Part shown: positions 10,567-18,595 of the stretch, piece by piece
Layout: each line of letters starts with the position of its first letter
Numbering within the stretch: position 1 is the first letter of the stretch
NCBI GenBank assembly: GCA_963726005.1
Contig: CAVSAT010000012.1
Coordinates: 1-64,000, forward strand
From: Bog-473 sp963726005
GTDB lineage: Bacteria > Actinomycetota > Acidimicrobiia > Acidimicrobiales > RAAP-2
Length of the DNA: 64,000 bases
Reading direction: 5' to 3'
Program-made: the position numbers and the translations under genes
The notes under the pieces: model-generated
Database searches by the model: none
Seen by the model: only the letters and a program-made list of their open reading frames with translations
What the model was told of the DNA's origin: nothing

Positions 10567-11265
10567 GCGGGACAGCCGGCGACCCCGTTGCGGAGGGCGC
10601 AGCCGAGGCCGCACGCCTGGCGCAAGAGGTGCAGGCCCTCGGCTTCGAGGCGGCTCGGACGATCGCCGAGCGCTTCATCGAGGTCTTCGCCCAGTTCGCG
10701 GCAGCGAACGGCGGGGCGGGAACGCCGCGCGGCCGACAGCGGCAGCGGGCCCGGGTCCGGCGGTGGCGCAGGGTCCGGCGTCTGGGGAGCCGACCGATCG
10801 GGGCGGTCACTGGCATCGGACGTGCAACGAGCGACCGAGGCGTACGTCGCGATCCTGGGTCAGCTCAACGAGATAAGCCTCCGGTGCCTCGACGCCACCC
10901 AATGGTGGGGGGCTCGTGCGACCGAGCACAGTGACCTCCGCCTGCCGGATGTCGCACCGGGGGGACGGGTGAGCGCCAAATTGTGGCTCCACAACACGAC
11001 GGGCACGGCGGCGGTCAATCTCCGGCCGTGGTGCCCGGGATTGGCCAGCCACACTGGAGTGTCGCTTCCGGCGACCGCGGTGACGTGCGCGCCGGCACGC
11101 ATCGATCGCCTTGACCCGGACGCGAGCCGCGAGATCCTCGTCACGGTGGCCGTCGGGGAGGACGCGCCCCCGGGTGTGTACCACGGACAGCTCCTGGTCG
11201 AGCATCTGCCCGACGTCGTGTTCCCTCTCCGCATCCGGGTGCTGCCCAAGACGAACGACTCGTGA
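10563..11265 (+). pseudogene. Uncharacterised helical plus beta-sandwich protein, one frame change
   Basis: A protein of about 233 residues starts at a GTG inside the stop of the FAD gene (GTGA overlap). The N-terminal 60 residues are an amphipathic helix (AARLAQEVQALGFEAARTI). A Gly/Ser/Ala-rich linker follows (around 10730-10800), then another helix. The C-terminal 110 residues are beta-rich (SAKLWLHNTTGTAAVNLRPW and PPGVYHGQLLVEHLPDVV). This end resembles an Ig-like or NPCBM-like add-on domain and the C-terminus of the protein at 3942-5102. The frame changes near 10725 within or just before the linker. Its last bases overlap the polyprenyl synthase GTG start. Function unknown. A structural or granule-associated role, by analogy with phasin-like helices, is only a guess. 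Confidence 0.55.
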
Positions 11266-12293
11266 CGGCTGTCGCAGAACCGACGGCCGGTCTGGCGCGC
11301 TACGGAGCGATCGTCGCCGATGACCTGCGCCGGCGCTTTGCCGCGCTGGCGCACCAGCCCTACCTCGCGGCGCCGATGAGCGACTACCCGACCCGGGGCG
11401 GGAAGGCGCTGCGCCCGAGCGTGTGCCTCGCGACCTGCGAGGCGTTCGGAGGCCCGCTCGACGATGCCCTCCCCTCGGCCCTGGCGATCGAGCTTCTCCA
11501 CAACGCCTTCCTGGTCCACGACGACATCGAGGACGCGAGCCTGCTCCGCAGGGGAGAGCCCACCCTCCACCGACGGTTCGGCACGCCGCTCGCGCTCAAC
11601 GCCGGAGACGGACTCGCGCTGCAGGCGATGGGAACGCTGCGCGAGAACATCGACCTCCTGGGCCCGCGGCTCGCCGACCGCATCATGGTGGAGTTCGACT
11701 TCATGGGCCAACAGACGATCGCCGGACAGGCGCTCGAGCTCGGCTGGTGCCGGGACAACCGGACCGACCTGGAACCGGACGACTACCTCGATCTCATCAT
11801 GAAGAAGACGTGCTGGTACACCACGGTGCTCCCCCTCCGGGTCGGCGCGCTCGTGGGTTCGAGGGGGACGGCCGACGTCGATCCGATGATCGAGTTCGGG
11901 TTCCACCTCGGTGCAGCCTTTCAGATCCGCGACGACATCCTCAACCTGGTCGGGGATCCCGACGTGTACGGCAAGGAGGCACTCGGTGACCTCCTGGAAG
12001 GGAAGCGGACGCTGATGCTCATCCACCTCCTGGCGAGCGCCGACCCGGCGGATCGACGCTGGCTCGTGGCGTATCTGGCTCATGCTCCGTCAGACCGGCG
12101 ACAAGAAGACGTCCTCCGGGTCCTCGAGCTCATGATGTCGTACGGGAGCATCGCGTTCGCCGGCGAGTTCGCGACCGGTGTCGCTCGGTCCGCCATGACA
12201 TCGATGGATGCCGCGTTTGCGGGTCTGGACGACTCCCCGGCACGCCGCTTCATCGCACACCTCGTGCCGTTCATGATCGAGCGCGCCGCGTGA
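11262..12293 (+). CDS. Polyprenyl diphosphate synthase (trans-isoprenyl diphosphate synthase family)
   Basis: 343 residues, GTG start overlapping the upstream stop (GTGA). Family hallmarks are GGKALRPSV (IPP-binding Lys/Arg), the first Asp-rich motif HDDIEDASLLRR (near residue 86), KKTCWYT, and a second Asp motif QIRDDILNLVGD (near residue 223). In the second motif the usual final Asp is Asn (DDILN instead of DDILD). These enzymes condense IPP with allylic diphosphates to give C15-C20 or longer chains; the chain length cannot be read reliably here. It closes the cluster that includes the FAD oxidoreductase and the cyclase/ATPase, suggesting that the pathway starts from a prenyl diphosphate. 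Confidence 0.9.
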   Translation: MTAVAEPTAGLARYGAIVADDLRRRFAALAHQPYLAAPMSDYPTRGGKALRPSVCLATCEAFGGPLDDALPSALAIELLHNAFLVHDDIEDASLLRRGEPTLHRRFGTPLALNAGDGLALQAMGTLRENIDLLGPRLADRIMVEFDFMGQQTIAGQALELGWCRDNRTDLEPDDYLDLIMKKTCWYTTVLPLRVGALVGSRGTADVDPMIEFGFHLGAAFQIRDDILNLVGDPDVYGKEALGDLLEGKRTLMLIHLLASADPADRRWLVAYLAHAPSDRRQEDVLRVLELMMSYGSIAFAGEFATGVARSAMTSMDAAFAGLDDSPARRFIAHLVPFMIERAA

Positions 12294-12304
12294 CCGGGAG
12301 AGTG

Positions 12305-12316
12305 GTGTGCGCACAC
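12305..12316. promoter_or_regulatory. Perfect 12-bp palindrome, possible regulator site or small hairpin
   Basis: GTGTGC-GCACAC lies 11 bp after the stop of the polyprenyl synthase, at the start of a 283-bp intergenic stretch that precedes the secreted repeat protein. It has no loop, so it is more likely a protein-binding site than a terminator. No second copy was noticed. The rest of 12317-12576 shows no gene. Confidence 0.25.
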
Positions 12317-12576
12317 ATTCGGTGCTCCGACGACGACTCGCTTCCGCGCACCCGCTGACGCTTTCAACGGTATGCAGGACCGGACGCAGGGGGCGTCGAC
12401 AGGCTCGGTGACCATTGGCGTGACGACGCGCACCCGCAAGGCCGGTTGATCTCCTTTGTACGGGGCGCGACGGCTCAACGACGCAGCTCACGGCACATCC
12501 GCGCACGCAGTCCGTTGTGGTCCCCGAGAGGTCGGCCCCGCGTGCGGTACCGTCGAAGGAGGGAAAGGGGACAATT

Positions 12577-14301
12577 GTGAAAGAACGGATGCGGACAGTC
12601 GCGGTCGCGTTTGCGACGACGGCGATGCTGTGGCTCGGCCTGACCATCGGCGGAGGATCTGCCGTTGCGTCGGCGGGCACGCCGGTACCCGGCGCACCCA
12701 ACTGCCCGGTGTTCCCGGCCGACAACGTCTGGAACACCCCAATCGCGAACTTGCCGGTCGACCCGCACAGCGCGCAGTGGCTGGCAGCCATGGCCGCATC
12801 CACCACCAACCTGCAGCCGGTCGCACCTCCGACCTACGGCATGCCCATCACCGTCGTGCCCCCGGGGCATGCCTTCATACCTCTCGCGTTCGGCTCGTCC
12901 GGGAACGATGCCGGTCCGTACCCGTTCGGACCCGACACGCAGATAGAGGGCGGCACGGGTGACCGGCACGCCATCATGGTCGACCCGGCAACATGCACCG
13001 ACTACGAGCTCTACAACGCGTTCTACACCGGTCCCACCACCTCGCACGCGGCCAACGGCGCCATCTGGAACCTCAACTCCGACGCCCTCCGGGGCGGGTT
13101 GGCAACGGTGGACGCCGGGGGCACACCAATTTTGGCCGGGCTGATGCGCTACGACGAGGTGCAGTCGGGCGCCATCACACACGCCATCCGCGTCCAGGCA
13201 ACGACGACCGACACCTCGTACATCTGGCCGGCGACCGCCGGAGAGGGGTCGGCGGCCAACCCGAACCTTCCGCCGATGGGGGCCCGGTTCAGGCTGAAGG
13301 CGAGCTTCGACATCTCGGGCTACTCGCCTCAGGCCCAGGTGGTCCTGCGCGCCCTCCAGCAGTACGGCTTGATCCTGGACGACAACGGCCCCAATTGGCA
13401 CTTCTGGGCCGACGCCAATCCGGCTTGGCCGACCTCGCTGCTCCAGGCGCTCAAGACGGTGCCCGGAAGCGCCTTCGAGGCGGTCGACGAGTCGGGCCTG
13501 ATGATCAACCCCAACTCGGGACAGGCGCGCCAACTGGTCGCCTCGGTCAACTGCGCGTCCCAACCGGGCTACCGCCTGGTGGCCTCCGACGGCGGCGTCT
13601 TCTCGTTCTGTGAACCCTTCCTCGGCTCCATGGGCGGCCAACACCTCAACGCGCCCATCGTCGGCATGGCCGAGACGCCGGGAGCCGTTGGCTACTGGGA
13701 GGTCGGTTCTGACGGGGGGATCTTCAGCTTCGGCAACGCCGCCTTCCACGGCTCGACGGGGAGCCTGCATCTGAACGCCCCCATCGTCGGCATGGCGGCC
13801 ACCCCCGACGGTGGCGGCTACTGGCTGGTGGCCTCGGACGGCGGGATCTTCAGCTACGGCGACGCCGGCTTCCACGGTTCCACCGGGTCGATCCACCTCA
13901 ACAAGCCGATCGTGGGCATGGCGTCCACCGCCGACGGCAAGGGCTACTGGCTCGTGGCCTCGGACGGTGGCATCTTCAGTTATGGCGACGCCGGCTTCCA
14001 CGGTTCCACCGGGTCGATCCACCTGAACAAGCCGGTCGTCGGGATGGCCGCGGATGCGAGCGGCGGCGGCTACTGGCTGGTCGCCTCCGACGGCGGCATC
14101 TTCAACTACGGCGACGCGGCCTTCCATGGCTCTGCGGGCTCCGTCCCGCTCAACAAGCCGGTCGTTGGGATGCACTCACCCGACGGCAACGGCTACTGGC
14201 TCGTCGCCTCAGACGGGGGCACCTTCACCTACGGCGATGCGGTCTTCCACGGATCCACCGGAGGCATCGTCCTGGCCGCGCCGATCGTGGCGATGGGCTG
14301 A
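12577..14301 (+). CDS. Secreted protein with C-terminal 42-residue propeller-like repeats
   Basis: 574 residues. I chose the GTG at 12577 because purine-rich SD-like sequence (GGAGG and GGGG, 12558-12570) precedes it and because it gives a normal signal peptide: a basic KERMR start, a hydrophobic core AVAFATTAMLWLGLTIGG and an Ala-rich cleavage region ending ASA. Residues about 40-325 form an uncharacterised extracellular domain (NVWNTPIANLPVD; many aromatic residues). Residues 331-574 are six tandem units beginning GYWLVASDGGIFSYGDA, as expected of a six-bladed propeller-like fold or surface repeat. I have seen similar repeats in Acidimicrobiia surface proteins. Ligand and role are unknown. 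The next gene follows with no gap. Confidence 0.75.
   Translation: MKERMRTVAVAFATTAMLWLGLTIGGGSAVASAGTPVPGAPNCPVFPADNVWNTPIANLPVDPHSAQWLAAMAASTTNLQPVAPPTYGMPITVVPPGHAFIPLAFGSSGNDAGPYPFGPDTQIEGGTGDRHAIMVDPATCTDYELYNAFYTGPTTSHAANGAIWNLNSDALRGGLATVDAGGTPILAGLMRYDEVQSGAITHAIRVQATTTDTSYIWPATAGEGSAANPNLPPMGARFRLKASFDISGYSPQAQVVLRALQQYGLILDDNGPNWHFWADANPAWPTSLLQALKTVPGSAFEAVDESGLMINPNSGQARQLVASVNCASQPGYRLVASDGGVFSFCEPFLGSMGGQHLNAPIVGMAETPGAVGYWEVGSDGGIFSFGNAAFHGSTGSLHLNAPIVGMAATPDGGGYWLVASDGGIFSYGDAGFHGSTGSIHLNKPIVGMASTADGKGYWLVASDGGIFSYGDAGFHGSTGSIHLNKPVVGMAADASGGGYWLVASDGGIFNYGDAAFHGSAGSVPLNKPVVGMHSPDGNGYWLVASDGGTFTYGDAVFHGSTGGIVLAAPIVAMG
13567..14298 (+). repeat. Six tandem 126-bp (42-residue) units inside the secreted protein
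   Basis: The consensus unit starts GYWLVASDGGIFSYGDA and continues with FHGSTGS, LNKPIVGMA and a short variable loop rich in D/G. Units 3 and 4 are nearly identical at protein level, while units 1 and 6 are more divergent. This suggests recent internal duplication of the central blades. Confidence 0.85.
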
Positions 14302-15087
14302 TTGGACCGCCAACGCTTCTCCGGTCGGGTGGCGATCGTCACCGGCTCGACGGCCGACCCGAGCATCGGGAGGTCGTGCGCCCTCCGACTGGCGCGAGAA
14401 GGCGCCTCGGTGATCGTCAACGGCCGCGACGAGGGTCGGGTGGCGTCGATGGTCGCTGCCATGCAGTCGGAGGGACTCGATGCGGCAGGTGTCGTCGGGT
14501 CCATGGACACCGAACTAGCCGTGGCGGAGCTCACGGACCGAGCAATCGACGCGTTCGGCCGGATCGACCTGATCGTCAGCACGCTTGGCGGCGCCCCCTA
14601 CGCGCTTTCGTTTGATGCCATCAGCGAGGCGCAGCTCCTCGAGACCTTCCAGCTCAACACGTGGCCGGCTGTCGCACTTATCCGTGCCGCACTGGCCCGG
14701 GGCCTCGCTGACTCCGGGGGCTCGGTCGTGACCATTTCGAGTGGCTCACCGCACAAGACCACATCGTCCATGGTGGCCTATGCGTCGGCGAAGGCTGCGC
14801 TGAACGCCATGACGCGCACTATTGCGGCGGATCTGGCCGCTCGGGGGGTGCGGGTAAACGCGGTGAGCCCCGGACTGGTGCGCACCACGGCGACCCGCCC
14901 CATGTGGGAAGCGGACGCCGGTGAGGCAGCGGGCTCGGCTCTCCCCCTCGGCCGGCTGACCGAGGCCGATGACGTCGCGGCGGCGGTGTGCTTCCTCCTG
15001 TCCGACGAGGCCCGGCAGATCACCGGGATCAACCTCGACGTCGACGCTGGGAACCACCTCGGGCGCGGCTGGACACCGATCCGGTAG
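14302..15087 (+). CDS. SDR family NAD(P)-dependent oxidoreductase
   Basis: 261 residues, TTG start immediately after the upstream stop. A classical short-chain dehydrogenase: an N-terminal nucleotide-binding loop VTGSTADPSIGRS (spaced like FabI/SDR variants), a Ser in TISSGSPHKT, the catalytic Y-x3-K in AYASAKAAL, and a C-terminal GINLDVDAGNH. It probably reduces or oxidises a hydroxy/keto group of a small hydrophobic substrate; the substrate is unknown. It converges end to end with the LLM oxidoreductase (stops at 15085-15087 and 15088-15090). Confidence 0.85.
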   Translation: MDRQRFSGRVAIVTGSTADPSIGRSCALRLAREGASVIVNGRDEGRVASMVAAMQSEGLDAAGVVGSMDTELAVAELTDRAIDAFGRIDLIVSTLGGAPYALSFDAISEAQLLETFQLNTWPAVALIRAALARGLADSGGSVVTISSGSPHKTTSSMVAYASAKAALNAMTRTIAADLAARGVRVNAVSPGLVRTTATRPMWEADAGEAAGSALPLGRLTEADDVAAAVCFLLSDEARQITGINLDVDAGNHLGRGWTPIR

Positions 15088-16113
15088 TTACTGGGCTCCG
15101 CGGCCCGGCAGGGTCCAGGTCCTCTTGAGTGACGCGACGACCGTGGACCCGATCCGCGCGATCTGGTCCCGCACCTGCTCGGGCGACATGCCGGGCAGCT
15201 GCACCCGGAGGTTGAGCGCGTCGGCACCGACCTCTTGCACGGTGGCAGCGAGCCGTTCCACCATCTCGCCTGGGTCGTCGGCGGCGATCGTCTGGTCCTC
15301 ACCGAATGAGCTGGCGTCCGCGGCGTAGCTCTCGTAAACGGCCCGCTGGTCCTCGACCAGCCGGGCGGGCAGACGGCCCAGCCACACCCGACGGATCAGG
15401 ACTTTCGAGCCCTTACCTCCGGCCTCGTCGAATGCATCGGTCAGCCGAGCAAGTCTCTCCGGCGTCGACATGCCCTCCATCAGGATGCCGGCTCCGCACC
15501 GGGCGGCTCGAACGGCGGCGGCAGCCGACACAGCCGCGCTGAGCACGGGGACCGGGGCTCGCCGGCAGGCGAGCAAGGCCGGGTCCCCGTCGAGCTCGCC
15601 CAGCTCGTCACCCCGGAGCATGGCAACGAGCCGCGGGAGCTCCGACTTGAAGCGATCGACCGCATCGGCCTGACTGACGCCTGCCGCCTCGAAGTCCAGT
15701 GGCAGGGCGCCAGTGGCCACTCCGAGTCCGACGCGACCGGGGTGACGAGCCTGCAGCCATGCGACCTCCTCGGCCACGAGCGCCGTTGACCTCAGTGGAA
15801 GCAGAAGGGGAGCGGCCGCGGCCCAGCCCGTCGCGTGCTCCGCCAGGACGAAGGACGCCATCTGCAGAGGCTGCGCGATGTAGCCGGCGAAGCCGCCGTG
15901 GTGCTCGCTCGTCATGACCCCGTCGAAACCACTGGCGAGGGCGAGACCGGCCTGCGCGCAAAGCTCGCCGACGATGGCGTCCGCGGGAAGGTCGTTGTGC
16001 GGGTACAGCCGGATGGAGACCGATCCCAGGGCAAAGGGAGCGGACGGCGAGCCCGGTGATGACGAGTCCGTGCGCCGCCCGTCGTGGGACGTCGAGCGTT
16101 TGCCGGTTGGCAC
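15088..16113 (-). CDS. LLM-class flavin-dependent oxidoreductase
   Basis: 341 residues. This is a luciferase-like TIM-barrel enzyme: ALASGFDGVMTSEHHGGFAG near the N-terminus, AAPLLLPLRSTALVAEEVAWL, and RVGLGVATGALPLDFEA. In actinobacteria these enzymes use FMN or F420 and act as monooxygenases or dehydrogenases. The substrate cannot be deduced. The first 25 residues are low-complexity (SSSPGSPSAP), so the true start may be an internal codon. Confidence 0.8.
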   Translation of the reverse strand: MPTGKRSTSHDGRRTDSSSPGSPSAPFALGSVSIRLYPHNDLPADAIVGELCAQAGLALASGFDGVMTSEHHGGFAGYIAQPLQMASFVLAEHATGWAAAAPLLLPLRSTALVAEEVAWLQARHPGRVGLGVATGALPLDFEAAGVSQADAVDRFKSELPRLVAMLRGDELGELDGDPALLACRRAPVPVLSAAVSAAAAVRAARCGAGILMEGMSTPERLARLTDAFDEAGGKGSKVLIRRVWLGRLPARLVEDQRAVYESYAADASSFGEDQTIAADDPGEMVERLAATVQEVGADALNLRVQLPGMSPEQVRDQIARIGSTVVASLKRTWTLPGRGAQ

Positions 16114-16331
16114 TTCGCAATCCTAGGAGACCCCTGTCGGTCGACTTCCTATTCCACGGGTTAGCAACTCACCCTCGGCCACATGAGTGGCTGGTGCGAC
16201 AAGTGTCCCGAAGCGAGGCCGAGGGCAAGGACGGCACCGCTTGAGAACGCCGGGCTCTCACAGCAACTACGTGCAGCTCCACAAGCCTGATGCGTCGCGA
16301 AGAGGAACGCCACGCGGCGCGTGACGGGTCG

Positions 16332-17724
16332 CTATGAACCAGTGTGGCCCGACGCCTCGGAAATATTGCCGCTGCTCGTCGAGTTGGCACCGAGCGCGAT
16401 GTCGGCCGCAGGTGTCCCGGAGCTCTCAGCCCCCGCCTGCAGAACCGACAGAGGTTGCGGTCCCGGCAGGTTCCCGGCCGGGGTGGAGGCCGGTGGCTCC
16501 ACTGGCGTGTTGGTCGGCAGAGTCGATGATGGCGATGGTCCCGGCGCGTTGGCGGCCGGCGTGCTGGGCTGCGGGCCAGGGGTATTGCCGGACGGATCGG
16601 TGGCGGAGGTCCCACTATTGCCCATCGAGGACGCGGTGCTGGTGCCCGTTGAGGACGTGGTGTTGCTGCCCGTTGAGGACGTGGTGTTGGTGCCCGTTGA
16701 CGACGTGCTGTTGGTGCCCGTTGACGACGCGGTGGTGCCCGTTGACGACGTGCTGTTGGTGCCCGTTGACGACGTGCTGTTGGTGCCCGTTGACGACGTG
16801 CTGTTGGTGCCCGTTGACGGCGTGCTGTTGTTGTCCGTTGAGCGTGCTGTCGTTGTCCGTTGATGACGTGCTGTCGTTGTCCGTCGATGACGTGCTGTCG
16901 TTGTCCGTCGATGACGTGCTGCCGGAGCCAGTGCCCGAGGTCGTTCCGGGCTTGGGGATCGAGGCGCAGAATGCTTGGACCGTCTCACGCTTTGTCTCTG
17001 CGTCGGCGCGCAAGCGAGAGAGCGCCGTCGACGAGAGAGCGCTCCCACGGGTCGTCGTGCTCGATGCTCTCGAATCGGGCGCAACGTACGCCGTGCACAG
17101 CCCATACAGGTTTGCCGACGTCGTGAGTGCCTTCGCAGTCGTGGGTGACGCCGCAGTCGTGGGTGACGCCGCAGTCGTGGGTGACACCGCACTGCTGGTG
17201 CTTCCCGCACCTGCACCTGCACCTGCACTCGAGTTGGCACCACCCGACGGTCCCCCCTGGGTGTTCGAACCGAGGGAATGACCCGCGCCGGGGTCGGGAT
17301 TCGGCACGCTGATCCCCACGTGCGAGAGGTTGCGCGAGAGCGCCGCCTGGACCGACCCGGGCAGCGATCCCGTTGCTGCGGCTGCGCTGGCGCCGCCGAT
17401 CGCCAGCGCAGCCACAACACCCGCCACCTGGGCTGAGAACAGCCGGCCGAAGGTCCGGTGACCCCCATCCTTGGAATCGAGGCCGCCGAGTGGTGCCCGC
17501 ACCGTTTCGACAAAGGCGGCAACCACCGCGTCCTCGCCCGCCAGGTCCCCATCGGTGTAGGCCCGATTGGCGGAGGACCTGGCGGCGAGAACGAGCTCAG
17601 CCACTGCTTGGAGACCGGGCGGAGCGTCATCCGGATCCACCCGTCCCTCCAAGATGGCATCTGCTGTGGTTCCCCCAACCGACAACCAAGACATCTCGTC
17701 CATGAAATCGTCGGTGGGGCTCAT
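16332..17724 (-). pseudogene. Membrane-anchored partner of the ECF sigma factor with Ser/Thr-Gly repeat tail, one frame change
   Basis: The ATG overlaps the stop of the upstream sigma gene (ATGA), so the two are translationally coupled. Residues 1-90 are soluble and acidic (MSPTDDFMDEMSW). A single hydrophobic segment follows (VAGVVAALAIGGASAAAATG), then an Ala/Ser-rich region and an exported-type tail made of 8-residue repeats (STGTNSTS-like) ending in a Pro/Ala-rich stretch. The position suggests an anti-sigma factor or a secreted wall protein under sigma control. No zinc-finger HxxxCxxC motif is visible. The frame changes near 16842, inside the repeats, where one extra base turns STDNN repeats into QQQH. 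Replication slippage or sequencing error are both likely there. Confidence 0.6.
16627..16925 (-). repeat. 24-bp tandem repeat array coding for Ser/Thr/Gly/Asn octapeptides
   Basis: About twelve imperfect copies of a 24-bp unit (plus strand GTGCCCGTTGACGACGTGCT followed by GTTG), with one 18-bp shortened copy near 16730. On the minus strand they encode TSSTGTNS-type octapeptides, or TSSTDNDS towards 16860-16925. The array is likely to vary in copy number. Confidence 0.85.
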
Positions 17725-18271
17725 CGCGTTACAACTTCCTTCGACTTCCTGGCCAGGCGCTGGAGGGCCCTGTGCTGGATGACCCGCACCGAACCCGGGG
17801 AACGGCCCAGCATCTCGGCCACCTCGTCGACGCTGAGTTCGCCGACGACCCGGAGTAGCACCACCTCCGCCTGCGTCGTCGGCAGGCCTTTGACCAGCGC
17901 CTCGATCGCCTCTTGCGCGGACAGGTCGGTGACGACCGCCGTCTCCAGATCGGCGCCGTCGACAGGCTCGTTGACCTCGCCGAGCTCGACCAGGGAGGGC
18001 TGCCTGGCGTTTCGCCTGTAGTGGTCGACCGTCCGCCGCCGAGCGAGCGTGAAGAGCAGAGCCCGGAAGGCCCGCGCGTCCCCCGGAAACGCGGCAGCAG
18101 GCCCGCCGCCGAGACCCACACCTCAGATGCCACATCCTCTTCGAACCCGCGCACGTGGTGGCGGAGGAACCGCAAGAGACCAGGGTTGAAGGCCCGAAAC
18201 AGGACGACGACGCCCCACTCCTGCCCCCGCCGGGCTTCGTCGAGTGCGTCGTCGAGTGCGTTCTGGTTCAT
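17721..18271 (-). pseudogene. ECF (sigma-70 family) RNA polymerase sigma factor, one frame change
   Basis: A protein of about 183 residues with region 2 (LFRAFNPGLLRFLRHHVRGF, then EEDVASEVWVSAAG) and region 4 (LPTTQAEVVLLRVVGELSVD, then EVAEMLGRSPGSVRVIQHRA). I place the start at the ATG MNQNALDD. The frame changes in a C5 run (18080-18084) between regions 2 and 4, where one lost or two extra bases would explain it. The stop overlaps the start of the repeat-tailed membrane protein, the usual sigma/anti-sigma arrangement. Target promoters are unknown. Confidence 0.75.
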
Positions 18272-18595
18272 GGTGTCGGACCGGACTGTAGGGCAGTCAC
18301 CGTCGTCGGACAGCGAACGCCCGAAGACTGGACCTGACGTGGGGAACCTCGAGCTGGTCTGTCGCGAGAAGCTCAATACCCCCTCGATCCGTGCCGGGCG
18401 GCGACGCAATTTTTCGTATCGCCTCCTCTGGTGCGCGGCACGACCCACGAGGTGCCGGGTCCGGATACGCCCATCTCGCCGCGATGCCCCCTTTCCGGGG
18501 GCGAAAACCCTGCGGGTGGGCCGCCCAGGATTCAGGTCCGCGCGCTCTGCACGACCGCCGCCGTCCAGGCTGGACCTGCCCGGTGAGTCCCGGGC
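18272..18595. other. Intergenic region upstream of the sigma gene
   Basis: 324 bp without a supported gene. It contains the promoter region of the ECF sigma operon, reading leftwards, and a T5 tract near 18412. At its right end is the hairpin described separately. I see no clear -35/-10 pair. Confidence 0.4.
18578..18595 (-). terminator. Hairpin directly after the beta-helix gene
   Basis: GCCCGG (18578-18583) pairs with CCGGGC (18590-18595) around a 6-nt loop, immediately downstream of the stop codon of the leftward beta-helix gene. There is no U tract, as is common for high-GC actinobacterial terminators. The role is inferred. Confidence 0.45.

Noticed and set aside
16625..16930. CRISPR-like appearance of the 24-bp array
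   Set aside because: There are no spacers between units, the repeats are contiguous and in a coding frame; it is a coding tandem repeat.
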